From the NCBI GenBank assembly GCA_002297645.1, contig DBMH01000211.1:1-21601 (forward strand): a DNA stretch of 21,601 bases, given 5' to 3'. The position numbers and the translations under genes are program-made. Below are positions 8,041-16,399 of this stretch, in pieces. Under the pieces are notes generated by a model. It was not told the DNA's origin. It ran no database searches and was given only the letters and a program-made list of their open reading frames with translations. Each line of letters starts with the position of its first letter. Position 1 is the first letter of the stretch. Source of the DNA: Rhodanobacteraceae bacterium UBA703. GTDB lineage: Bacteria; Pseudomonadota; Gammaproteobacteria; Xanthomonadales; Rhodanobacteraceae.

Positions 8041-8147
8041 AGGCTGAAGACGGACCCTCCTTCCAGTACGTGTTCCGGGACGGTTTCCTATCAGCAGGGG
8101 CACTGACACGCGGTGTGGCGGGCTCGCCCGCACCCCCTGCAACCGTT

Positions 8148-8153
8148 TAGAAT
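8148..8153 (+). promoter_or_regulatory. Possible -10 element for pyrG
   Basis: TAGAAT matches the sigma-70 -10 consensus at five of six positions and lies 27 nt before the pyrG ATG. No convincing -35 is seen 16-18 nt upstream, where instead a small hairpin (8118-8131) occurs. Tentative. Confidence 0.3.
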
Positions 8154-8180
8154 AGGGATTTCCAGCGGAAAGTTTCGCCC

Positions 8181-9860
8181 ATGACCCCCCTCGTTTTCGT
8201 GACTGGCGGCGTGGTGTCCTCGCTTGGCAAGGGCATCGCGGCGGCGTCGCTGGCTGCCATCCTCGAAGCGCGCGGCCTGCGCGTGACGATGATGAAGCTC
8301 GATCCCTACATCAACGTCGACCCGGGCACGATGAGCCCGTTCCAGCACGGCGAGGTCTACGTCACCGACGACGGTGCCGAGACCGACCTCGACCTCGGCC
8401 ACTACGAGCGCTTCGTGCGCACGCGCCTGACCGGCAAGAACTCGATCACCACCGGCAAGATCTACGAGAGCGTCATCGCCAAGGAGCGCCGCGGCGACTA
8501 CCTCGGCGCGACCGTGCAGGTCATTCCGCACATCACCGACGAGATCAAGCACCGCATCTACGAAGCGACGCAGGGCTACGACGTCGCCCTGGTCGAGATC
8601 GGCGGCACCGTCGGCGACATCGAATCGCTGCCGTTCCTCGAAGCGATCCGCCAGATCCGCATCGAACACGGCGCGGAGCAGGCAATCTTCATGCACCTGA
8701 CGCTGGTGCCGTTCATCAAGGCCGCCGGCGAGATCAAGACCAAGCCGACGCAGCACTCGGTGAAGGAATTGCGCTCGATCGGCATCCAGCCGGACATCCT
8801 CGTCTGCCGCTGCGAGCAGCCGCTGCCGCAGTCCGACCGGCGCAAGATCGCGCTGTTCACGAACGTGCCGGAGAAGGCCGTCATCAGCGCCGTCGACGTC
8901 GACGTCATCTACCAGCTGCCGCTCTGGCTGCACACGCAGAAGCTCGACGAGATCGTCATCGAGAAGCTCCGGCTGAACGCGAAGCCGGCCGACCTGTCCG
9001 AATGGGAGCGCACCGTCGAGGCGGCCGAGCATCCGCACGGCGAGGTCACGATCGCGATCGTCGGCAAGTACGTCGAGCACAAGGACGCCTACAAGTCGCT
9101 CGGCGAGGCGCTGCGCCACGGCGGCCTGAAGCAGCGCACGCGCGTGAATCTGCGCTGGGTCGAGTCGGAGGAGATCGAGCGCCGCGGCGCGGATTCGCTC
9201 AAGGACGCGGACGGCATCCTAGTACCCGGCGGTTTCGGCAAGCGCGGCTTCGAAGGCAAGATCGCGGCGGCGCGCTACGCGCGCGAGAACCGCATCCCGT
9301 ACTTCGGCATCTGCTACGGCATGCACGCGGCGGTCACCGATTTCGCGCGCAACATCGCCGGACTCGACGGCGCCAATTCCAGCGAGAACGACCGCAACTG
9401 CACGCATCCGGTGATCGCGCTGATCACCGAGTGGAAGACCGGCGCGGGCGAAGTCGAGAAGCGCGACGAGAACTCGGACAAGGGCGGCACGATGCGCCTC
9501 GGTGCGCAGGAGTGCCGCCTCAAGGCCGGCACGCTGTCGCGCGAGCTGTACGGGCAGGATGTCGTGCGCGAGCGCCACCGCCACCGCTACGAGTTCAACA
9601 ACCGCTACCGCCAGCAGTTCGAGGACCTCGGCCTCGTCATTTCCGGCAAGTCGATGGACGACCTGCTGGTCGAGATGGTCGAGCTGCCGAACCACCCGTG
9701 GTTCATCGCCTGCCAGGCGCATCCGGAGTTCACGTCGACGCCGCGCGACGGCCACCCGCTGTTCATCGGCTTCATCCGCGCGGCGCGCGAGCAGAAGGCC
9801 GTGCGCGAGGCGCCAGCCGTCGACGGCGAGGTTCCGCCCCGGATCGGAGCCACGGCATGA
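8181..9860 (+). CDS. pyrG: CTP synthase (glutamine-hydrolysing)
   Basis: The product catalyses ATP-dependent amination of UTP to CTP in the cytoplasm, using ammonia from glutamine. At 559 aa it is slightly longer than the E. coli enzyme (545). The N-terminal synthetase domain has the P-loop region GGVVSSLGKG (residues 9-18) and DPYINVDPGTMSPFQHGEVYV. The C-terminal class I glutamine amidotransferase domain has the nucleophile Cys378 in FGICYGMH and the His514/Glu516 pair in QAHPEF, matching E. coli C379, H515 and E517. The nucleophile loop reads GICYGMH rather than the usual GICLGMQ, a mild variation. The ATG follows a plausible -10 element. It heads the housekeeping block; kdsA follows after 142 nt containing a REP-like element. 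Confidence 0.98.
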   Translation: MTPLVFVTGGVVSSLGKGIAAASLAAILEARGLRVTMMKLDPYINVDPGTMSPFQHGEVYVTDDGAETDLDLGHYERFVRTRLTGKNSITTGKIYESVIAKERRGDYLGATVQVIPHITDEIKHRIYEATQGYDVALVEIGGTVGDIESLPFLEAIRQIRIEHGAEQAIFMHLTLVPFIKAAGEIKTKPTQHSVKELRSIGIQPDILVCRCEQPLPQSDRRKIALFTNVPEKAVISAVDVDVIYQLPLWLHTQKLDEIVIEKLRLNAKPADLSEWERTVEAAEHPHGEVTIAIVGKYVEHKDAYKSLGEALRHGGLKQRTRVNLRWVESEEIERRGADSLKDADGILVPGGFGKRGFEGKIAAARYARENRIPYFGICYGMHAAVTDFARNIAGLDGANSSENDRNCTHPVIALITEWKTGAGEVEKRDENSDKGGTMRLGAQECRLKAGTLSRELYGQDVVRERHRHRYEFNNRYRQQFEDLGLVISGKSMDDLLVEMVELPNHPWFIACQAHPEFTSTPRDGHPLFIGFIRAAREQKAVREAPAVDGEVPPRIGATA

Positions 9861-9876
9861 CACGCGGAATCTCTGC

Positions 9877-9983
9877 CGTCATTCCCGCGCAAGGTCGCCA
9901 TCCCGGACGTCGATCCGGGGCGCGAATCCCGGTTCACGCCGCCACGAGAGGCCCTCTGGGTTCCCGTGTACGCGCCGATGATG
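9877..9983. repeat. Degenerate REP/MITE-like palindromic element between pyrG and kdsA
   Basis: The 107-bp stretch begins CGTCATTCCCGCGCA (9877-9891) and ends TACGCGCCGATGATG (9969-9983). The ends are imperfect inverted repeats of each other, about 10 of 15 positions. Inside is a perfect 6-bp stem (CCCGGA/TCCGGG). The layout resembles the 'GTCATTCCCGCG...' intergenic elements common in Xanthomonadales and some other proteobacteria, here decayed. It fills most of the pyrG-kdsA gap. Confidence 0.5.
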
Positions 9984-10002
9984 CCGTGGGGAACGCGCCG
10001 CG

Positions 10003-10827
10003 ATGAAACTCTGTGGCTTCGAAGTCGGCCTCGACCGGCCGCTGTTCCTGATTGCCGGGCCTTGCGTCATCGAGTCGATGCAGTTGCAGCTCGACACCGC
10101 CGGCACGCTCAAGGAAATCACCGGCAGGCTCGGCATTCCGTTCATCTTCAAGTCGAGCTTCGACAAGGCGAACCGCACGTCGGGTACGAGCTTCCGCGGC
10201 CCGGGCCTGGAAGAAGGGCTGAAGGTGCTCGCCGAAGTGAAGCGCCAGATCGGCGTGCCGGTGCTGACCGACGTGCACGAGTACACGCCGATGGACGAGG
10301 TCGCGAGCGTCGTCGACGTGCTGCAGACGCCGGCGTTCCTGTGCCGCCAGACCGACTTCATCCAGAAGGTCGCCAGCGCCGGCCGGCCGGTCAACGTCAA
10401 GAAGGGCCAGTTCCTGTCGCCGTGGGAGATGAAGCACGTCGCGGCGAAGGCGAAGGCGACCGGCAACGACGCGATCATGGTGTGCGAGCGCGGCGCGAGT
10501 TTCGGCTACAACAACCTCGTCTCCGACATGCGCTCGCTGGCGGTGATGCGCGACACCGGCTGCCCGGTCGTGTTCGACGCGACCCATTCGGTGCAGCTTC
10601 CGGGCGGCGCCGACGGCAAGAGCGGCGGCCAGCGCGAGTTCGTGCCGGTGCTGTCGCGCGCGGCGGTCGCGGCCGGCATCGCCGGCCTCTTCATGGAAAC
10701 GCACCCGGATCCGGACAAGGCGCTCAGCGACGGGCCGAATGCGTGGCCGCTCGGCCGGATGGAGGCGCTGCTCGAGGTGCTGTCGCAGCTCGACCGGCTG
10801 GTGAAGTCGCAGGGTTTCGCGGAATAG
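10003..10827 (+). CDS. kdsA: 3-deoxy-8-phosphooctulonate (KDO-8-P) synthase, metal-dependent class
   Basis: The 274-aa product condenses phosphoenolpyruvate with arabinose 5-phosphate to KDO-8-phosphate, a precursor of the LPS inner core. Family motifs are all present: FKSSFDKANRTSG, RGPGLEEGL, TDVHE, RQTDF, VKKGQFLSP, CERGASFGYNNLV, FDATHSVQ and METHPDPDKALSDGP. The active site has Cys21 (AGPCVIES), His195, Glu232 and Asp243. Each lies exactly ten residues after the metal ligands Cys11, His185, Glu222 and Asp233 of the Aquifex aeolicus enzyme, whereas E. coli has Asn at the Cys position. It is therefore predicted to need a divalent metal. It lies between pyrG and eno, as in Xanthomonas relatives. 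Confidence 0.97.
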   Translation: MKLCGFEVGLDRPLFLIAGPCVIESMQLQLDTAGTLKEITGRLGIPFIFKSSFDKANRTSGTSFRGPGLEEGLKVLAEVKRQIGVPVLTDVHEYTPMDEVASVVDVLQTPAFLCRQTDFIQKVASAGRPVNVKKGQFLSPWEMKHVAAKAKATGNDAIMVCERGASFGYNNLVSDMRSLAVMRDTGCPVVFDATHSVQLPGGADGKSGGQREFVPVLSRAAVAAGIAGLFMETHPDPDKALSDGPNAWPLGRMEALLEVLSQLDRLVKSQGFAE

Positions 10828-10884
10828 TTTCGATCAGACACGTGTTCGCGCCCGTGCGTGCGGCGGGCGTGCTTTGCAGAGGCG

Positions 10885-10890
10885 AGGAGG
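10885..10890 (+). promoter_or_regulatory. Perfect Shine-Dalgarno AGGAGG
   Basis: AGGAGG with a 7-nt A-rich spacer precedes ATG 10898. It fixes that start over an in-frame ATG at 10874 and predicts strong translation. Confidence 0.7.
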
Positions 10891-10897
10891 AAAACAG

Positions 10898-11308
10898 ATG
10901 GGTCGAGGTTTCGTCGCAGTGTTCGCGTTGACCGTCACCGTGCTGGGGGCCGCATCGGCCCGGGCGGGAGAGGGACTCAGCAAGTTCTCGGTGGATTCGG
11001 AGGCGCCCAAGGCCGCCGTCGCGAAGACGCCCGAAGGGATCGAGTGCCCGCTCGGCATCGCACAGGTCAAGGCGCTCGACGGCGAGCGCTTCGAGTACGG
11101 CGGCAAGGCGTACAAGATGCGCGATCTCGCCAAGGCGCTGCGCAAGGCCAACAAGGCGAAGACGTTCGACTGCGTCGTCATCGAAGGCGGCAAGGCGCCG
11201 GGCGCCGACGGCATGAAGCGCATCGCCAAGGACCTCTCCGACGCTCCGGTCAAGCACGTCGAGTGGGGCGGCACGCGTCCCGACACCATCCAGAAGCCTG
11301 CGAAGTAG
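10898..11308 (+). CDS. Small exported protein of unknown function between kdsA and eno
   Basis: The 136-aa product has a signal peptide (MGRGFVAVFALTVTVLGAA, cleavage near ARA-G). The mature part is Lys-rich: a flexible N-terminus, then GIECPLGIAQVKALDGERFEY, a helix rich in KALRKANKAK, FDCVVIEGG and VKHVEWGG. Two Cys (ECPLG and FDCVV) could form a disulfide in the periplasm. The order 'substrate-like strand, helix, VVIEGG, helix, VKHVEWGG' recalls small ExbD-type periplasmic domains, but this is only a resemblance and there is no TonB-system partner nearby. The start is fixed by a perfect AGGAGG 7 nt upstream of ATG 10898. The stop is only 7 nt before the eno ATG, so it is probably co-transcribed with eno. 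Confidence 0.85.
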   Translation: MGRGFVAVFALTVTVLGAASARAGEGLSKFSVDSEAPKAAVAKTPEGIECPLGIAQVKALDGERFEYGGKAYKMRDLAKALRKANKAKTFDCVVIEGGKAPGADGMKRIAKDLSDAPVKHVEWGGTRPDTIQKPAK

Positions 11309-11315
11309 TCCGCCC

Positions 11316-12611
<1,296 letters not shown>

Positions 12612-12623
12612 GGTCGCTCGCGC

Positions 12624-12944
12624 GTGCTGCGCTATGCCGCCCTGATCCTGCTGATCCTGCTGATCGCCCTGCAGGTACGCCTATGGACCGGGCAGGGCGG
12701 CATCTACGACGTCGCGCGCCTGCGCGAGCGCGTCGAGGAGCAGAAGGCGGAGAACGCGAAGCTGAAGGCGCGCAACGACACGCTGGCGGCCGAGGTCGAG
12801 GACCTGAAGCACGGTGACGAGGCGATCGAGGAGCGCGCGCGCGCCGAGATCGGCCTGTTGAAGCCCGGCGAGACCTTCTACCAGGTCGTCGACCAGGGCG
12901 CGGCCTCCTCCGGCGACGGCAAGAAGGGCAATGGCGGCAAGTGA
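12624..12944 (+). CDS. ftsB: Cell division protein FtsB
   Basis: The 106-aa bitopic membrane protein has an N-terminal transmembrane helix (residues 2-17, AALILLILLIAL core), a short periplasmic linker with GGIYDV, and a coiled coil at about residues 24-60 (heptads in LRERVEEQKAENAKLKARND). The coiled coil is followed by RARAEIGLLKPGETFYQVV, the usual FtsB tail, and a short Gly/Lys-rich end. FtsB joins FtsL and FtsQ to activate septal peptidoglycan synthesis. The start is GTG 12624, 12 nt after the eno stop, with GAGG overlapping that stop. Its last 14 nt overlap the ispD start, the standard eno-ftsB-ispD arrangement. Confidence 0.95.
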   Translation: MLRYAALILLILLIALQVRLWTGQGGIYDVARLRERVEEQKAENAKLKARNDTLAAEVEDLKHGDEAIEERARAEIGLLKPGETFYQVVDQGAASSGDGKKGNGGK

Positions 12945-13647
12945 GCAGTTGTGGTGCGTCGTTCCGGCCGCCGGCCGCGGCGCGCGTTTCGGCGCCGAAC
13001 GGCCGAAGCAGTACGTCGAACTGGGCACCCGCTCGTTGCTCGTGCGCACGTTGGAGCGGCTCGCCGCGTGCGATCACGTCGCCGGACTGATGGTCGTTCT
13101 GGCGGCGGACGATGCGTACTGGCCCGGCATCGCCGAGTTCGGCGGCAAGCCGGTGCGGACGACGATCGGCGCGTCCGAGCGCTGCGGCTCCGTGCTGGCC
13201 GGCCTGCGCGCGCTTCCGGACTCGGTATCGGACGCCTCTTTCGTGCTCGTGCACGACGCGGCGCGTCCCTGCGTGGCCGTCGCGGACATCGGGCGGCTGG
13301 TCGAGCAGGCGGGACCTGCCGGCGGCGGCCTGCTCGCCGCTCCGCTGCGCGACACCTTGAAGCTCGCGGATGCCGCGGCGCGCGTGGTGGCGACCGAGCC
13401 GCGCGAGGCTCGCTGGCGTGCGCTGACGCCGCAGATGTTCCGCCGCGGCGAACTCGTCGTCGCACTGGAGCGTGCCGAGCGCGACGGCGTCACGGCCACT
13501 GACGAGGCCATGGCGATGGAACGCGCCGGCCACCGCCCGCTGCTCGTCGAGGGCAGTGAGAGCAACATCAAGGTCACGACGCGCGCCGATCTGGCGCTGG
13601 CGCAGTATCTGTTGAGCCGGGATTCGAGCTTCGGGATCGGGGACTGA
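12931..13647 (+). CDS. ispD: 2-C-methyl-D-erythritol 4-phosphate cytidylyltransferase
   Basis: The 238-aa product transfers CMP from CTP to 2-C-methylerythritol 4-phosphate in the MEP isoprenoid pathway. The nucleotide-binding loop PAAGRGARFG with Arg19 and Lys26 (in PKQY) matches E. coli Arg20 and Lys27. VHDAARP, the Thr-rich TPQMF region and EGSESNIKVTTRADL are all typical. Its CTP substrate is the product of pyrG upstream. It overlaps ftsB by 14 nt. The last residues (SRDSSFGIGD) are encoded by degenerate GGGATTC heptamers, the inverse of the CCCGAAT array before ispF, so the C-terminus has probably been altered by a repeat that landed there. Confidence 0.96.
   Translation: MAASEQLWCVVPAAGRGARFGAERPKQYVELGTRSLLVRTLERLAACDHVAGLMVVLAADDAYWPGIAEFGGKPVRTTIGASERCGSVLAGLRALPDSVSDASFVLVHDAARPCVAVADIGRLVEQAGPAGGGLLAAPLRDTLKLADAAARVVATEPREARWRALTPQMFRRGELVVALERAERDGVTATDEAMAMERAGHRPLLVEGSESNIKVTTRADLALAQYLLSRDSSFGIGD
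13619..13642. repeat. Inverted, degenerate heptamer arm at the end of ispD
   Basis: The stretch reads as degenerate GGGATTC-type heptamers. Its reverse complement aligns with the CCCGAAT array at 13738-13761 with one gap and few mismatches. The two could pair in mRNA as a long stem closing a loop of about 95 nt in front of ispF. Confidence 0.5.
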
Positions 13648-13709
13648 TACGCGGTTCGCGTGCACTCGGCGGTCTCGGTTTGCACGACGGCAAAAGCGCT
13701 GTAGCCTCT

Positions 13710-13761
13710 CCCGAATCCCGAATCCCGAATCCCGAATCCCGAATCCCGAATCCCGAATCCC
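13710..13761. repeat. Tandem heptamer repeat (CCCGAAT)7 plus CCC
   Basis: Seven perfect copies of CCCGAAT run from 13710 to 13758, followed by CCC. The array ends 8 nt before the ispF ATG and replaces any Shine-Dalgarno sequence. Short (GGGATTC)n arrays of this kind are familiar in Xanthomonadales intergenic DNA. The period of 7 is not a multiple of 3, and perfect identity suggests recent expansion by slippage. Confidence 0.9.
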
Positions 13762-13769
13762 AGCTCATC

Positions 13770-14321
13770 ATGCGCATCGGCCAAGGCATCGACGTCCACG
13801 TATTCGGCCCCGGCGACCACGTCATGCTCGGCGGCGTCGCGGTGCCGCACACGCACGGACTCGTCGCGCATTCCGACGGCGACGTCGTCATCCACGCGCT
13901 CTGCGACGCCCTGCTCGGCGCGCTCGCGCTCGGCGACATCGGCATCCATTTCCCGCCGAGCGATCCGCGCTGGAAGGACGTCAGCAGCCGGCATTTCCTG
14001 CTGCATTGCGCGGCTCTCGTCAGCGAGCGCGGCTATGCGCTCGCCAACGCGGACGTCACGATCGTCTGCGAGCGGCCGAAGATCGCGCCGCATGTCGAGG
14101 CGATGCGGCGCAATCTCGCCACCGACCTCGGCTGCGCCATCGGCGACGTCAGCGTGAAGGCGACCACCAGCGAGAAGCTCGGCTTCACCGGGCGTGGCGA
14201 GGGCATCGCGGCGTTCGCCGTCGTCCTGCTCCAGCGCAGCCGCGCTCCGACGACGGTCGCGCCGGACGATCCGGTGCTGCGCGAACTGGTGACGCGCGCC
14301 GAGCTGGACCCGCAATCCTGA
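13770..14321 (+). CDS. ispF: 2-C-methyl-D-erythritol 2,4-cyclodiphosphate synthase
   Basis: The 183-aa product forms the cyclic diphosphate, with CMP release, in the MEP pathway. Metal ligands Asp8, His10 and His42 are present (IDVH and VVIH), as are Asp56 in LGDIG, ATTSEKLGFTGRGEGI and the hydrophobic end AAFAVVLL. E. coli IspF is about 160 aa; here some 23 residues follow LLQRS (APDDPVLRELVTRAELDPQS), an extension of unknown role. ATG 13770 was chosen because the MRIGQGIDVH start is canonical; an in-frame ATG at 13680 would translate the heptamer repeat. There is no SD sequence before the chosen ATG. The stop overlaps the truD start (TGATG), so truD is translationally coupled. Confidence 0.96.
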   Translation: MRIGQGIDVHVFGPGDHVMLGGVAVPHTHGLVAHSDGDVVIHALCDALLGALALGDIGIHFPPSDPRWKDVSSRHFLLHCAALVSERGYALANADVTIVCERPKIAPHVEAMRRNLATDLGCAIGDVSVKATTSEKLGFTGRGEGIAAFAVVLLQRSRAPTTVAPDDPVLRELVTRAELDPQS

Positions 14322-15340
14322 TGGACCTGCCCTATGCGCACGGCGCGCCGCCGCTGACGGGCCGGCTGCGTGCGGAAGCGGCCGATTTCTTCGTCGAGGA
14401 GGAGCTGGGCTTCGAGCCGGCGGGAAAGGGCGAGCACGCCTTCCTGCTCGTGGAGAAGACCGGCGCGAATACCGAATGGGTCGCGCGCGAGCTGGCCACG
14501 GCCGCCGGCGTCGCGCCGCTCGCCGTGGGCTTCGCCGGACTCAAGGACCGCCACGCGGTGACGCGGCAGGCATTCACCGTGCAGTTGCCCGGCCGTGACG
14601 ACCCGGACTGGGGCGCCCTGGCGATCGACGGCGTGCGCGTGCTGTCGGCGACACGCCACGACCGCAAGCTCAAGCGCGGCGCGCATCGCGGAAACCGCTT
14701 CCGCATCCGCCTGCGCGAGGTCGGCGGGGATCGCGCCGCGGCCGAGGAGCGGCTTACGCAGATCGCCGCGCGCGGCGTGCCGAACTACTTCGGCGAACAA
14801 CGCTTCGGCCACGAGCACGGCAACCTCGCGCTGGCGCAGGCGCTGTTCGCCGGCCGCCGGCTGTCGCGCGCGCAGCGCGGCTTCGCCCTCTCGGCGGCAC
14901 GCTCCGAGCTGTTCAACGCGGTGCTCGCCGCGCGCGTCGTGGACGGCAGTTGGGAGCGCGGGCTCGACGGCGAGGTGTGGGCGCTCGCCGGCTCGAACGC
15001 GATCTTCGGTCCGGAACCGTGGAGCGACGAACTTGCGCGCCGCCTGGCCGCGTTCGACATCGACCCCACCGGACCGTTGTGGGGCGCGGGCGAGTTGCGC
15101 AGCGAAGGCGCTGCGCGAGCGCTCGAGCTCGCGGCCGTCGAGCCGCTCGTCGGCTTCGCGCGGGGCCTCGAACGCGAGGATCTGCGCCAGCAGCGCCGCG
15201 CGCTGAGGCTGCTTCCGTTCGGTTTCCGCGCCACTTGGGAGTCCGCCGATCGGCTGGTGCTCGATTTCCGCCTGCCCGGCGGTGCTTTCGCCACTACGGT
15301 GCTGCGCGAACTGTGCGACTGGCACGCCGTTGCGGACTAG
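14321..15340 (+). CDS. truD: tRNA pseudouridine(13) synthase
   Basis: The 339-aa product isomerises U13 to pseudouridine in tRNA-Glu. Family motifs: DFFVEEELGFEPAGKGEH near the N-terminus, catalytic Asp76 in GFAGLKDRHAVTRQ (E. coli Asp80), NYFGEQRFGHEHGN, RSELFNAVLAARV and ALRLLPFGF near the end. Length is normal. The start ATG overlaps the ispF stop as TGATG; the longer frame reaching back to 14006 is only the open alternate frame within ispF. In Xanthomonas relatives surE would be expected next; here it is 3.6 kb away. Confidence 0.96.
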   Translation: MDLPYAHGAPPLTGRLRAEAADFFVEEELGFEPAGKGEHAFLLVEKTGANTEWVARELATAAGVAPLAVGFAGLKDRHAVTRQAFTVQLPGRDDPDWGALAIDGVRVLSATRHDRKLKRGAHRGNRFRIRLREVGGDRAAAEERLTQIAARGVPNYFGEQRFGHEHGNLALAQALFAGRRLSRAQRGFALSAARSELFNAVLAARVVDGSWERGLDGEVWALAGSNAIFGPEPWSDELARRLAAFDIDPTGPLWGAGELRSEGAARALELAAVEPLVGFARGLEREDLRQQRRALRLLPFGFRATWESADRLVLDFRLPGGAFATTVLRELCDWHAVAD

Positions 15341-15504
15341 CGGGCCTCGCCTCGCGAACTTCCCGCTGGACGGGCGCAACCCGGAGGGCGTCCGGCAGGC
15401 ACGGCGGCGTCCGCAGCATTACCCCCTCGCGCTTGCCCGGGCGTAGAGTGCGAAGGCGGCCGATGCGATCGGCGCGCGGCCGCATCCAGTACGTGGAGGA
15501 CGCC

Positions 15505-15735
15505 ATGAAAGTACGATTCTTCGTCGCGACCGTCGCGATGGGGTGCGTCGTCTCGGCGTGCGCCGGCATGGATACGCGGACGCATCCCGAACGTGACCTG
15601 TCGGCGGGGCCCGATGCCGACTACGGCAAGATCATCGCGGTCGACCGCTGGGCGCAGCGCAAGGGCGCCGGCCTGGTCTGGGTGAACTACCCGAAGCTGC
15701 CGGCCCGCGAGCTGCAGGGAAAGGGCGGCGGCTGA
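15505..15735 (+). CDS. Small lipoprotein of unknown function
   Basis: The 76-aa product has a lipoprotein signal: MKVRFF, a short hydrophobic core and lipobox VSAC with Cys19. The mature 58 residues include DADYGKIIAVDRWAQRKG and LVWVNYPKLP, which look like one small folded unit with an N-terminal helix and a strand. I do not recognise a named family. GGAGGA 4 nt before ATG 15505 is a good RBS. It stands alone after a 164-nt gap from truD and converges on the Smr-domain gene, with 21 nt between the two stops. Confidence 0.75.
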   Translation: MKVRFFVATVAMGCVVSACAGMDTRTHPERDLSAGPDADYGKIIAVDRWAQRKGAGLVWVNYPKLPARELQGKGGG

Positions 15736-15756
15736 CCGCTGCGGCGGCGCCGCGAC

Positions 15757-16347
15757 TCAGCGCGCCTGCAACAGCACGATGACGGCGCCGGTGCCGCCCT
15801 GCGCCGGACGCGCCGAGGTGAATGCGAGCACGTCCGCCCGCCGGCGCAGCAGGGTGTCCGTGAGCTGCTTCAGCACGGGGCCCTGCGCCTTCGAGCGCAG
15901 CCCCTTGCCGTGGACGATGCGCACGCAGAGTGCGCCGTCGCGGCGGCTGTCGTCGAGAAAATGGCGGATCGCCTCGCGTGCGACGGTGCTGGTCATGTCG
16001 TGCAGGTCGATTTCGGCCTGCACGCTGAACTGGCCGCGGCGCAGGCGTTGCAGCAGGCGGTGCTGCTGGCCGGGCTTGAGGTAGGTGATCTCGTCGCCGC
16101 CCTCGATCGAGGCATCGAGCGGATGCGTCAGCAGTTCGTCGACGACGTGCGCCTCGTCGAGCATCGCCTGTACCGGCTCGGGAGCGGGACGCGGAGCGGT
16201 CGGCGCGGCGGCGGCGTCTTCCTTCAGGCGCCGCACCGGACCGATCGCGTCGCGGAACAGCTGCGCGTCGTCTTCGGACGGAACCGGCGGCACCGGCGCG
16301 CGCGCGGAGCGTTTCTGACGTGCGGCCGCGCGCATCAGCGAGCCCAT
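15757..16347 (-). CDS. Smr-domain protein (SmrA/SmrB-like nuclease family)
   Basis: The product is 196 aa from ATG 16347. Layout follows free-standing gammaproteobacterial Smr proteins: a basic N-terminus, then DDAQLFRDAIGPVRRLKED (residues 26-44), a linker, ITYLKPGQQHRLLQRLRRGQF (87-107), and the Smr domain with EIDLHDMT (112-119), RIVHGKGLRS (143-152) and GGTGAVIVLL near the end. In E. coli, SmrB cuts mRNA at collided ribosomes during rescue; a similar role is inferred, not shown. The usual DLHG reads DLHD here. An alternative GTG start at 16389 would leave only 10 nt after the upstream gene and add an acidic HDDDEEPGG segment; I cannot decide firmly. It is probably co-transcribed with the SHOCT gene. 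Confidence 0.88.
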   Translation of the reverse strand: MGSLMRAAARQKRSARAPVPPVPSEDDAQLFRDAIGPVRRLKEDAAAAPTAPRPAPEPVQAMLDEAHVVDELLTHPLDASIEGGDEITYLKPGQQHRLLQRLRRGQFSVQAEIDLHDMTSTVAREAIRHFLDDSRRDGALCVRIVHGKGLRSKAQGPVLKQLTDTLLRRRADVLAFTSARPAQGGTGAVIVLLQAR

Positions 16348-16399
16348 CGTCTCGCGACCGCCCGGTTCCTCGTCGTCGTCGTGCTGCACGGTGCGGGGC

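Noticed and set aside
6874..8106. 410-codon plus-strand frame
   Set aside because: Antisense of the beta-helix gene at 6334-8025; its composition is unlike a protein's.
8118..8131. Small hairpin upstream of pyrG as an attenuator
   Set aside because: A 6-bp stem with a 2-nt loop and no T-tract; too small to call in DNA this GC-rich.
8091..9119. 342-codon minus-strand frame opposite pyrG
   Set aside because: Asp/Arg/Leu-rich mirror of pyrG codons; no motif.
13710..13761. CRISPR array
   Set aside because: The repeat unit is 7 bp with no spacers, so it is a simple tandem repeat.
13680..13769. Upstream in-frame ATG extending ispF through the heptamer repeat
   Set aside because: It would add PESRIPN repeats before a canonical MRIGQGIDVH start and has no RBS; the repeat is better seen as non-coding.
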